A stretch of 64,000 nucleotides of DNA from Malaya genurostris (taxonomy: Eukaryota > Arthropoda > Insecta > Diptera > Culicidae), in NCBI RefSeq assembly GCF_030247185.1, contig NC_080572.1:171312975-171376974 (forward strand), written 5' to 3'. Positions 55,066-64,000 of the stretch are shown here, piece after piece; position 1 is the stretch's first letter, and the number at the start of each line of letters is the position of its first letter. The notes under the pieces were generated by a model. It saw only the letters and a list, made by a program, of their open reading frames with translations. It made no database searches and was not told the DNA's origin. The translations under genes and the position numbers were made by a program.

Positions 55066-56142
55066 GAACGTAACTTCCGAAACTGTGCTAGACGGTTCCA
55101 CTTTTTAGTTTTTTAATGATCAAACGAGCCGAATTTGGCTATACCGGTACCCAGTTTTTGTTTCCGGCAATTGCACAAATTTTTAGAATTTTCTTGTTAT
55201 CGATTATAAGGAAGGCATGATTACACCACTAGGTGGATTGAAACAGACACCCTTAGAATCCTTTATATTTATCAGTTAGTTTGTTTTTCAATTGTGTATG
55301 TATGATTCACCGCTGTAAAAAATGCTCAAGGATCTCTACTAGCAAGATTTCAATTAATTAGAAGATTAAAGTCATGCTTGAAATATCCATTCATTTGACG
55401 AATTACGTGTTTGTAATTTGCGTAAGATGTGGAATTGCGCCACTTGACTCTCTTCCATTCACAATAAAGGGTGGTACTATGAAAAATTGTCAACTTGGAC
55501 AACGTTTTTTTTCATCGAGCATGAAATCAACCTAGTGGTGTAATGATTCCTTTTTATATCACTCAAAATTCTTCTCTTTGACACTTGAATAAAATCAGGA
55601 AAGTTTGTTTGGGTATCAAATCACAAGAAACAAGGGAATGGGAGCAGTATAATATTCAATAGTAATCTCCTGGACCATGAGACGTTCCATTTGAATCTAC
55701 ATTTTTGACTGTCGATCCAGTCATCCCTGAGAAAACGACGTGAATTTTAGAGGTTTTTAATCACATTTTCCGAAACTGGGCACTGGGATAGAATCTAATG
55801 GAAATCAATTTGTGATAAAATTGTACAAAATGCTAAATCGTCAGTGACCCTATGCTTGCAAAATGCATCAGTTTTAGATAGACAAAATTTAATTCATATT
55901 GAAAAATGTGTTTTTTTAGTGAATCGACTTCAAATTTTGCAAATTTTAGTGTAGAATTTTGCTAGACGAATTGTGAAAATTTGACCGAGCATGAGCATCA
56001 CTAGTACAACATTTTTGTAGGATTTGTCATTTTTCGATTATAACTATTGGGAAAATATGAAAACTTTAACCCTTTCAAAAGACAGTGCAAGTGTTGATAA
56101 TTGAAATGTACAGAAAGATTTACCTTATGATCAAAAAAGAAC
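55066..56142. repeat. Repeat flank with an inverted pair of short repeat ends
   Basis: GGCATGATTACACCACTAGG (55208) and its inverse CCTAGTGGTGTAATGATTCC (55522) face each other 300 bp apart, the same module as at 10055 and 25790. An ACCGGAAGT-type unit lies at 55670-55760. No gene. Confidence 0.5.
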
Positions 56143-56299
56143 CGGAATTTTCATTTTAAAATTCCCGCGATTGTCCAATCTCTAAACTTTTATTCTCTCA
56201 ACGTTGGCAATACTTTCATACACATTCTGTCAAATTTTGACGCATATCGTACGATTAGTTTTTGTTTGGCGTCTATACAAAGAAGTTGAAAAATTTTCG

Positions 56300-57995
56300 T
56301 GTGGCGATTTTTATAATGGATGAAAATTTAGAACAATGGCTCGCCTTCGAAGCGCCATTCGGTCGATTGTTGTGCGGTTTCGACGTCATATTCATAGATC
56401 CACCTACAAAGTCCGCCGCAGTAAAGCGTCGGTTGAAGGTTTCTTGCGTAAGAAATCCGATAGACTCGCTCATTTCGTTTACGGAGCGGCTGGCATCCAG
56501 ATGTTCTGGAAGTGTAGGGTAACCCTTAGTAAAAGCTAAAGTAATTTTTATAGAAACTTAAAAGTTCCTTGAGACCGGAATCGGTCTGCATAGCGACTAA
56601 TCGTGAGTGTATTCGAATTCCAGTGAACAAAGCGCTCGTCCAACGGGCGGTTTATATTGGACTGAGGTTCTTGGACCAGCGGACTATCTATTCTCTACGC
56701 GTGACGGAGAATCCCCGAGGCTCGTGTGCCCGCCATTTTGGTAGTCAAACGGAGTGGTTGGTAAGTTCGCATATTTCGTAGCGAAATTCTCACAGCGGCC
56801 ACCAATTACCGCTTGTGTATTCGAGAGCAGGCACTCGGGCTGTACGTTGTCAATTGCGTACCGAGTTGCCTGGTCTGAAGCGGAAGTTCATTCCGTTCTG
56901 AGGTGGTCAGCAGCGGAAGTTTAGTAAGCGAAGGCCATCCAGAGCACGTTGGCTTTCGTGAAGGACCTTCCCGGGAAAACGTGCGCCGCTTGTGACGCTA
57001 CGTCCGCTCTCGCAAAACAAAGAAAATCGGAAGCTTCCGTCCAGCCGCGCCACCCTCCGCATCTTTAATTCGGCCATATCGCACACGAGTCCTGTTACGA
57101 GTCGCCTTCCCGCCGTCTCGCCGCCATCGTTCCGGCAGCGTCACCAGTCGCCATTACGCCAGGCGGCATCTGCAGCCATCACCATTGACCGTCGCCCATC
57201 TTCGTCAGCAAAAACCCTGCGCGCTAAAAGCGTTTAGAGCTAAGCTGTCCAATACGAATGAACGCAATGAGTCAATAAGAGAATTTGAATTTCCAATTAT
57301 TGAGTGTTAATACATCCTTTCCGTTTCTTCCGTTACCTTGAATAAAGTCTTTCTTAATCTCCTCACACGACTTGCGTTATGTTTTATTCGAAAGCTCTAT
57401 ACGTGTCGGCCCATGTTTACCAGATGGCGAAGGCGAAGATTGTCATTAACGTTTACAATAGCCGTTCGGGTCGTTCCCTGAGATTCTCAAACCAGAGTCG
57501 ACCGGTGACCTCCCGATTGCGGGAGTGGCGCATAAGTCACCGAGTTTTCCTAAATTTTGTGGCTCGAAGCACGAACGGTTACATCACCAGTTATGATGCA
57601 TTCGATGAATGTGGGGCCACTATCTGCGTTGGAAATCATCTCTTTGGCCACATCAACACGACGCTGTTTTTGAATGAAATTCAGCTTTTTTGGCACCAGC
57701 CGAGAAGCGACGCGTTTCAAACCCAAAACATCAGTTAAAATGTGTTCGGCTGATCCATAAGAGATGCTCAACAACACACCAATCTCTCTAATCGGTACAG
57801 AACGATTTTGCAACACGATTTACTTCGCCGATTCAATGTTTTCTTCAGCAACAGATGTTGTTGGGCGGCCAAGGATCTCATCATGATCCAAGCTTGTACG
57901 ACCACCTTTGAAGCGTTTATACCACTCGTATGCCTGTGTTTTTCCTAGACACGATTCACCAAAGGCATTTTCTAACATTTTCAACGTTTCGGAAC
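56300..57995 (-). pseudogene. Mariner transposase, interrupted
   Basis: Right of the insertion the minus strand encodes EWYKRFKGGRTSLDHDE, GRPTTSVAEENIES, then a stop, then IREIGVLLSISYGSAEHIL, GLKRVASRLVPKKLNFIQK and RRVDVAKEMISNADSGPTF with IITGD. Left of it, near 56330-56395, YEYDVETAQQSTEWRFEGEP continues the same protein before joining the 3' terminal repeat after a further deletion. HTH and first catalytic-D regions are therefore recognisable, but the second half of the catalytic domain is missing. Non-functional. Confidence 0.8.
56410..57592 (+). mobile_element. LTR-like insertion in the mariner transposase
   Basis: A block of distinctly higher GC than the surroundings. From 56512 it reads TGTAGGGTAACC and it ends GAACGGTTACA at 57592, TG...CA ends with a short inverted match (TGTA...AACC/GGTTACA), and contains TTGAATAAAGTC (about 57340) as a possible poly(A) signal. 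This suggests an LTR of about 1081 bp preceded by about 100 bp of internal sequence (56410-56511). Target duplication is not evident, so it may be a recombined or truncated copy. The family is not recognised. Confidence 0.4.
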
Positions 57996-58132
57996 ACTTA
58001 AATCCATTTGCAACACAAAAACTAATCGTACGATATGCGTCAAAATTTGACAGAATGTGTATAAAAGTGTTGCCAATGTTGAGAGAATAAAAGTTTACCG
58101 ATTGGACAAGCGCGGGAATTTTAAAATGAAAA

Positions 58133-58522
58133 GGTATTCAAGTATGAGAGAGTGCTGCCAAAACATTTGTTCGAGTTGGTGTGAAATTCGTTAATAACGT
58201 TCTTGGGGACCATAAGAGCTTTCATAAAAATCTATTTGTGTAAAAATCGGTTTAGCCATCATCGAGAAAATCAAGTGCTAATTTTGTCATACAAGCATAC
58301 GGACCGATTTCCGACCTCGACGAATTGCGCCGAATGGTATATAACGCTCGTTATTTTTTATATCGTATTTATACCTGGCTTTAACCTAATTTTGGTCGTT
58401 CGCCGGGTTTGTATCCAAAAGTGTGGGGGGTGTGAAATCATGGGGAGAGAGGGAGGGAAGGTATTTGTAAATTACAATGTGTTATTTTACAATTAATATT
58501 TATCAGAGGTTCTAGAGTTTTG
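58133..58522. other. Non-coding repeat fragments
   Basis: Includes an ACCGGAAGT-type unit (GGGGACCATAAGAGCTTTCA near 58205, AAAATCGGTTTAGCCATCA near 58240) and a reversed LINE-like tail near 58380. No gene. Confidence 0.45.
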
Positions 58523-58712
58523 ATGGCCGCGGAGGAACATCCTCGGGGGGTCCGGCCCCCGGTGGATGGCCGCAGACTAAGTCCGTCCAGATCTAGTTCG
58601 CTGTGTTATTCCGACCTTCGTTTGGATTGGTATGGCTTGTTTCAACGGGTTGTTCCAACTGTCGGCCGCGGACAACATCCCCGGGGGCATGACGCTCGAT
58701 CATTCGGAAGTT
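58523..58712 (+). repeat. GC-rich island with a direct repeat
   Basis: TGGCCGCGGAGGAACATCCT at 58523 and CGGCCGCGGACAACATCCCC at 58661, each followed by a CGGGGG(G/C) run, lie about 138 bp apart in an otherwise AT-rich region. The + frame of 64 codons has no recognisable motif. Probably a fragment of a GC-rich LINE or LTR element. Confidence 0.35.
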
Positions 58713-59099
58713 GATTGAAAAGACGGCTATCACAGTGATTGCATAGCCTTCGTATATCTGAAAGGCGAAACAAACCAGACTGGCAACTTCCAAGAAAGTG
58801 ATAATTTTAAATTGTGTTGATAAGCAAAGCAAGTCAGTCAGAGTACGATCATGGAAGCTGTATATGAAGATGCTGACGAAACTTCTCATCCATCTGTCAA
58901 AATATTCCTTCCAAGTAAGATTTGATTTGTATGTAGCTCAACGTTAAATTTCGAAACAAGACAAGAAGTATTAGTATACCATTGTATTGGAATTTACCAA
59001 GGAGGCTGTGCAATACTTTCATTAGAAATTATTTTCTACGATTTGTGTTTTAGTCTTTGTTAAGACGAAGAGCCATCTTGAGCTAGCTTTAAATATGAT

Positions 59100-59275
59100 C
59101 AGCATCTAGAGGGGAAAACAGATTGAAAAAATGACATGCGAATGCAATTATGTTATGAATACCGCGAAAATGTTACCGCAGAGACGGAACTCGAACCCGT
59201 AGTTAACTCCTAATCGGAGAAATTGTTTTACCAATTAAAATACCCTGCACATTTTCTGTATGGACTGATTTGAAC
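59100..59275 (-). repeat. tRNA-derived SINE-like unit
   Basis: In reverse, TTTTAATTGGTAAAACAATT is A-box-like and ACGGGTTCGAGTTCCGTC is a B box, separated by about 30 bp as in tRNA promoters; a CTCCGATTAGGAG hairpin lies between them. The anticodon loop is too short for a working tRNA. The fragment at 30700-30800 is a relative. Confidence 0.5.
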
Positions 59276-59981
59276 CTGAAAAAGATTTGATATTTTGATA
59301 AAAAGTAGACTGTAGCACTATTTATCCGGTGCTTGGATAAAGCAGATGCTATCTCTACATTCTTTTGGTGATTCCGGAAATAGTGGCTAGTGTATGAATC
59401 GATTCTAGAAAAGTTAAGCTTAATGATTTCAATATACAAGATGATTGGTGGAGCAATAATTCAATGATGTAAGGATGCTTTCTCCTAAACGCAGTCCTTT
59501 TTATATTGGAGAATAAAACGTCTCATCTCGTTATCAATGGATCCGAATCGTGTTAAATCATCAATTAAAACCGACTAAATCGTCATAAGAAAAGAACACT
59601 TCCAATCTTTCAGCAGTATAAATTCATCTCTTTTGGCAAAATAAATGAAGCAAACATTTATATTATTTCTATTACGGAACGAAATAAGCATAGGTATTTA
59701 CAACTGCCTCGTAAACTAGAATCTCAATCAGAATGCGACGATTGACTTATCAAGTGCTACACACACTTAGATGAACCGGTTTAGAAGAATCCTGTCGTTT
59801 CACCCCATCTTCGTTCATTTAACTCCTATTATGTTTTCAGCCGGGAGCGTACCACAGATCAATCTCTCATTTTGCTTGGTCAACAGGTATATTGGAAGCG
59901 CAGGTACAGTGTGGTATGTGAATAGTGATCATTAGAGAGATTATTAACAGTATACCTTCTATCTAATATAGTTAAGGAAAT
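59276..59981. other. 5' flank of the zinc-finger gene, possible 5' UTR exons
   Basis: An acceptor-like TATTATGTTTTCAG ends at about 59840, a donor-like CAACAG/GTATAT lies at 59887, and a further acceptor CTATCTAATATAG ends at 59970, just before TTAAGGAAATATGGAAAC. This suggests one short non-coding exon and a small intron upstream of the start codon. It is inference from motifs only. Confidence 0.35.
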
Positions 59982-60533
59982 ATGGAAACAGTTGAATACA
60001 GCATCATTCAAGAGATACCGGTAACGCCGCTAGTTTTCCCCAACAGCACCAGTGAGCAAGGCAAGTTACCGTTCGAGTTAGAAGTCAGAGAAGTTATTCG
60101 CAACAATATTGTGTTCAAAGTGCATTCGCTTATCTACACGTGCAGTGTATGTGATCGTAAATTTAATAACACCGGAAATTTCGAACGTCATTTGCAAGTT
60201 CACAAAGGCCGGCGAAATATATATGCTTGTGATGAGTGTCCCAAAACATTCACCATTCACATGAAATATGTGCAGCACAGGGAATCACACCGTTCACAAT
60301 GCGTTATTTGTGGTCAAGGGTTCACAACGGTTTCTCAACTGATGATTCATAAACACAAAGAACACAATGAGGACCGGCCGTTCCAGTGCGATCAATGTGG
60401 AAAACGTTTTCTGGCCCAAAGGATACTTAAACAACACAAGCGTAGTCATCTAGAAGCTTCCCATTCTTGCGAGTTTTGTTCTAAGGCATATAAACGGAAA
60501 GAAGATCTACTCAAACATTACGAAACGCACTGA
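59982..60533 (+). CDS. Five-finger C2H2 zinc-finger protein
   Basis: 183 residues from METVEYSIIQEIPVTP to KHYETH. After a 50-residue leader come five C2H2 fingers: YTCSVCDRKFNNTGNFERH (about 52-74), YACDECPKTFTIHMKYVQH (80-102), SQCVICGQGFTTVSQLMIH (104-128), FQCDQCGKRFLAQRILKQH (133-155) and HSCEFCSKAYKRKEDLLKH (160-182). Each has the two Cys and two His ligands. Such proteins are nuclear, sequence-specific DNA-binding factors; the target is unknown and the fingers suggest no specific named orthologue. It is small and ends right after the last finger. AATAAA follows at 60577-60582. A tandem copy of most of it starts at 61775. Confidence 0.85.
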   Translation: METVEYSIIQEIPVTPLVFPNSTSEQGKLPFELEVREVIRNNIVFKVHSLIYTCSVCDRKFNNTGNFERHLQVHKGRRNIYACDECPKTFTIHMKYVQHRESHRSQCVICGQGFTTVSQLMIHKHKEHNEDRPFQCDQCGKRFLAQRILKQHKRSHLEASHSCEFCSKAYKRKEDLLKHYETH

Positions 60534-61774
60534 TGAGCTATGCGTAAACATGATATGCATGAAGAATTAGGAAAACAATAAACATACATGCTGGGGTACG
60601 ATTATCAGGTACCAGCCCCAACAGTTGAAAATTTTATGAGATAGCATTTTGTACCTCGCAATCAATGTTCACACATAAACTTACTGGAAAATATTGATTT
60701 TGATTTTATCCATGATATTTATAAATATAATCTATCACCATAGTTGGTCCATTTACCTATCATATTTGTTTTTTGTTTAGTGTTTGGTTGAAGAAGAGAA
60801 AAATAATTGCATTTACATAATCATGTTAATTTTATTTGTTCACGTTTCGTCTCCGATGCATCGAAGTGTTATCAGTTTGTATTGAGCTGTTAGAGCGGCT
60901 TAACAGCTTAACATAAACCGCTAAGCAGATGTTATCCCAAGTAGCAAATGTAACTTATTGAAATTTCAAGATGTTCTGCAATTGTTTTAGAATTATTATT
61001 TATGTTTGATATGTTTAGAAAGATTTTCAAATATATTAAAATTGGTTGTGCTACTTATAACTGCTAAGCTTCACAATACTACTGGAAATCACTGTAGAAT
61101 AACTTTAAGTACATCTAGTTACAGTTTAAGTAATCGTCATGTTAAATGAACGTAACTATAACAAATGTACAACTTATCAAAAAAATTCGAGACGGCTGTC
61201 TTAATTGTATCGATCACAATATACGTCGAAATTGCTATAAATCTTTTGTGGATGAAAAATTAGCGAAATGATGATCTCTTCAAGACAAAAATGAAAAGCC
61301 GAATTGAAAACCTTGCTGTAAGAAATATTTTTTTTGCTGGGTCCGCATAGTTTTGGCATAGTTACTCTCATAGTTATATATTACCGCTTGAGCAACATGT
61401 TTTTGCTATTCCAGCACATGGGCTTACCAAAATAATATCTACAGTGCGTATCACAAAGGTCGGGTCCGCTAAGATGAATGACCATACTGTATTGTTGTTT
61501 AATTCAACTAAAAGATTTAAACTGACAGAAAAACAAAACGTAGAGCATTTCTTTCCGAAATATTAACATGTTAATGTTTGCCTGTTATTTAGATAATATA
61601 AGTCATTACGTTGCGTGAACCATTTTCTACTCAACTCACTGTTACCATCGATGCCATATTTGAAGAAATCATTTTGAGATTTTTCAGGTTCAAAAAAACA
61701 TTAATTTGATCAAGATCGTCTGAAAATTTCAAGAATGTTTGAATATACGCATTTTAAAAACAATTCTAATGGCC
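60093..61774 (+). repeat. First unit of a 1682-bp tandem duplication
   Basis: Runs from within the zinc-finger coding sequence (GTTATTCGCAACAATATTG) through the 3' UTR and downstream DNA to AATTCTAATGGCC. It matches 61775-63456 with roughly half a dozen differences. Confidence 0.93.
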
Positions 61775-62215
61775 GTTATTCGCAACAATATTGTGTTCAA
61801 AGTGCATTCGCTTATCTACACGTGCAGTGTATGTGATCGTAAATTTAATAACACCGGAAATTTCGAACGTCATTTGCAAGTTCACAAAGGCCGGCGAAAT
61901 ATATATGCTTGTGATGAGTGTCCCAAAACATTCACCATTCACATGAAATATGTGCAGCATAGGGAATCACACCGTTCACAATGCGTTATTTGTGGTCAAG
62001 GGTTCACAACGGTTTCTCAGCTGATGATTCATAAACACAAAGAACACAATGAGGACCGGCCGTTCCAGTGCGATCAATGTGGAAAACGTTTTCTGGCCCA
62101 AAGGATACTTAAACAACACAAGCGTAGTCATCTAGAAGCTTCCCATTCTTGCGAGTTTTGTTCTAAGGCCTATAAACGGAAAGAAGATCTACTCAAACAT
62201 TACGAAACGCACTGA
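61769..62215 (+). CDS. Truncated duplicate of the zinc-finger gene, fingers intact
   Basis: The duplication starts inside the coding sequence, so the first 37 residues of the parent are replaced. The first in-frame ATG is at 61769 (MAVIRNNIVFKVHS), and its context CTAATGG is reasonable. All five fingers are retained and all three coding differences from the parent (CAC/CAT, CAA/CAG, GCA/GCC) are synonymous. It lacks the parent's 5' UTR and any evident promoter, so expression is doubtful unless the preceding duplicated 3' flank provides one. AATAAA is at 62259-62264. Confidence 0.6.
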   Translation: MAVIRNNIVFKVHSLIYTCSVCDRKFNNTGNFERHLQVHKGRRNIYACDECPKTFTIHMKYVQHRESHRSQCVICGQGFTTVSQLMIHKHKEHNEDRPFQCDQCGKRFLAQRILKQHKRSHLEASHSCEFCSKAYKRKEDLLKHYETH

Positions 62216-63456
62216 TGAGCTATGCGTAAACATGATATGCATGAAGAATTAGGAAAACAATAAACATACATGCTGGGGTACGATTATCAGGTACCAGCCC
62301 CAACAGTTGAAAATTTTATGAGATAGCATTTTGTACCTCGCAATCAATGTTCACACATAAACTTACTGGAAAATATTGATTTTGATTTTATCCATGATAT
62401 TTATAAATATAATCTATCACCATAGTTGGTCCATTTACCTATCATATTTGTTTTTTGTTTAGTGTTTGGTTGAAGAAGAGAAAAATAATTGCATTAACAT
62501 AATCATGTTAATTTTATTTGTTCACGTTTCGTCTCCGATGCATCGAAGTGTTATCAGTTTGTATTGAGCTGTTAGAGCGGCTTAACAGCTTAACATAAAC
62601 CGCTAAGCAGATGTTATCCCAAGTAGCAAATGTAACTTATTGAAATTTCAAGATGTTCTGCAATTGTTTTAGAATTATTATTTATGTTTGATATGTTTAG
62701 AAAGATTTTCAAATATATTAAAATTGGTTGTGCTACTTATAACTGCTAAGCTTCACAACACTACTGGAAATCACTGTAGAATAACTTTAAGTACATCTAG
62801 TTACAGTTTAAGTAATCGTCATGTTAAATGAACGTAACTATAACAAATGTACAACTTATCAAAAAAATTCGAAACGGCTGTCTTAATTGTATCGATCACA
62901 ATATACGTCGAAATTGCTATAAATCTTTTGTGGATGAAAAATTAGCGAAATGATGATCTCTTCAAGACAAAAATGAAAAGCCGAATTGAAAACCTTGCTG
63001 TAAGAAATATTTTTTTTGCTGGGTCCGCATAGTTTTGGCATAGTTACTCTCATAGTTATATATTACCGCTTGAGCAACATGTTTTTGCTATTCCAGCACA
63101 TGGGCTTACCAAAATAATATCTACAGTGCGTATCACAAAGGTCGGGTCCGCTAAGATGAATGACCATACTGTATTGTTGTTTAATTCAACTAAAAGATTT
63201 AAACTGACAGAAAAACAAAACGTAGAGCATTTCTTTCCGAAATATTAACATGTTAATGTTTGCCTGTTATTTAGATAATATAAGTCATTACGTTGCGTGA
63301 ACCATTTTCTACTCAACTCACTGTTACCATCGATGCCATATTTGAAGAAATCATTTTGAGATTTTTCAGGTTCAAAAAAACATTAATTTGATCAAGATCG
63401 TCTGAAAATTTCAAGAATGTTTGAATATACGCATTTTAAAAACAATTCTAATGGCC
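61775..63456 (+). repeat. Second unit of the 1682-bp tandem duplication
   Basis: Same length as the first unit with no indels noticed. The three junctions share the six bases GTTATT (60093, 61775 and 63457), a microhomology signature. Differences noticed include C/T at 61959, A/G at 62021, A/C at 62169 and three or more outside the coding part. Confidence 0.93.
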
Positions 63457-64000
63457 GTTATTTTCACAGAAATTGATGTACAATCATCAAAACACGTTAA
63501 TTCAAAGGCGCTTGAAAATTTCAGGCGTACGAACTCATGAAAATGCAGTTCGTTTTCGATTTTTCACATATTGGACAATTGATCACAAAAGATCAATCCT
63601 CCAATAAGTAGCATTATCATTTTTCATGTGGAAGGTTTTGTAACAACAAATCATATTGTTTTTCTGCAATATTTTTTATTCGGGCTTACACGAGAAATAT
63701 TAATGTCATTTTAAATAATGGCATTCCAAATTTGTATGGAGAATGAATCATTATTGACCTCACACGCTCATAAAAATGACAATAATTTTGCAGTTATCAC
63801 ACTTTTAATGATCATTTAAGGGCTTCGTATGAATAGTCGATTTTTACTACACAGTACACACTTAAATTTTATTGCTGAATCTCGATGTGCACAGCCGAGA
63901 GATCGGTAATCATCTCGGCAAATAATAATTACTGAGAATCTCGGCAATACCAAATTTGTTAACTGTCAATTATTGCCGAACTTCAATTTTGCTGTTAGCT
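63457..64000. other. Non-coding end of the window
   Basis: AT-rich. The last 130 bp contain CGAGAGATCGGTAATCATCT, GAGAATCTCGGCAATACC and TTATTGCCGAACTTC, short repeats of a (T)CTCGGCAA motif that may be the edge of another inverted-repeat element running out of the window. No gene. Confidence 0.4.

Larger units (their letters stand above)
56143..58132 (-). mobile_element. Mariner element with ~120-bp inverted repeats, split by LTR-like DNA
   Basis: Ends 56148-56265 and 58012-58132 are inverse copies (TTTTCATTTTAAAATTCCCG, TTTTATTCTCTCAACGTTGG, ACATTCTGTCAAATTTTGAC, GCATATCGTACGATTAGTTT). Transposase sequence lies on the minus strand on both sides of an insertion of about 1.1 kb. The right end is next to TA; the left end shows no clear TA. 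Confidence 0.75.

Noticed and set aside
56512..57592. Solo LTR call
   Set aside because: The TG...CA ends and poly(A) signal fit, but there is no matching target duplication and the preceding 100 bp are also foreign, so a clean solo LTR is not supported.
59165..59275. Functional tRNA gene on the minus strand
   Set aside because: A and B boxes are present, but the anticodon loop is too short and no complete acceptor stem can be drawn; a SINE-like unit fits better.
61739..61768. Upstream start of the duplicated zinc-finger frame at 61739
   Set aside because: That codon is TTG; the first ATG in frame is at 61769.

Overview
The window looks like a gene-poor, AT-rich stretch of a dipteran genome, most likely a culicine (Aedes-like) mosquito. 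That placement is inferred from the mixture of mobile elements (Pao/BEL, R1-like, Jockey-like, RTE-like, mariner, DD41D, hAT) and from the insect genes; no marker in the window fixes the species. Three host loci are visible. The first is the last exon of a spenito/RBM15 homologue with its SPOC domain (1-786, +). The second is a Spaetzle-family cystine-knot ligand gene with four recognisable coding exons (51341-52678, +). The third is a small five-finger C2H2 zinc-finger gene (59982-60533, +), whose 3' part is repeated exactly in tandem with a 1682-bp period (60093-63456). A decayed histone H2A copy with no start codon lies at 11217-11600 (-), next to an H2B-like start relic.

Almost everything else is mobile DNA, much of it nested. 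A Pao/BEL LTR retrotransposon (12909-21183, -) has 194-bp LTRs differing at two positions, a 5-bp GGATC target duplication and a primer site matching tRNA-Tyr. Its pol is interrupted by a 1.2-kb poly(A) retroposon (15473-17305, -), which is itself interrupted by a 646-bp hAT-type MITE (15876-16521) with a perfect 8-bp duplication. The middle layer belongs to a family seen three times: 15473-17305, 21737-22873 and 46721-51231. Each copy starts at CAGTTCG, carries only a CCHC-zinc-knuckle ORF1, ends in the same short 3' UTR and A tail, and has its own 13-14-bp target duplication. This looks like an ORF1-only retroposon analogous to mammalian HAL1, and it is the most distinctive system in the window. 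The third copy is split by a 3.4-kb hAT-like element that in turn holds a deleted mariner.

Layout: 1-786 nito; 787-6660 non-coding with TIR elements rich in TTTTATGCG; 6664-10018 a transposase-like remnant and a 3-kb foldback; 10020-12090 histone relics and repeats; 12900-21190 the nested BEL; 21190-22886 the second ORF1-only retroposon; 24750-27400 two non-LTR remnants and a MITE; 31085-33600 an R1-like LINE without RT; 36785-41090 a MITE, a foldback and a long-TIR element enclosing a possible multi-exon gene; 43517-44445 a DD41D transposase with its DNA-binding part deleted; 46721-51231 the third ORF1-only copy with nested DNA transposons; 51341-53170 the Spaetzle-like gene; 53998-55065 a CR1/L2-like RT remnant; 56143-58132 a mariner split by LTR-like DNA; 59982-63456 the duplicated zinc-finger gene. 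The host genes have no evident functional link. The mobile elements relate mainly by layering, which gives a relative order of insertion.
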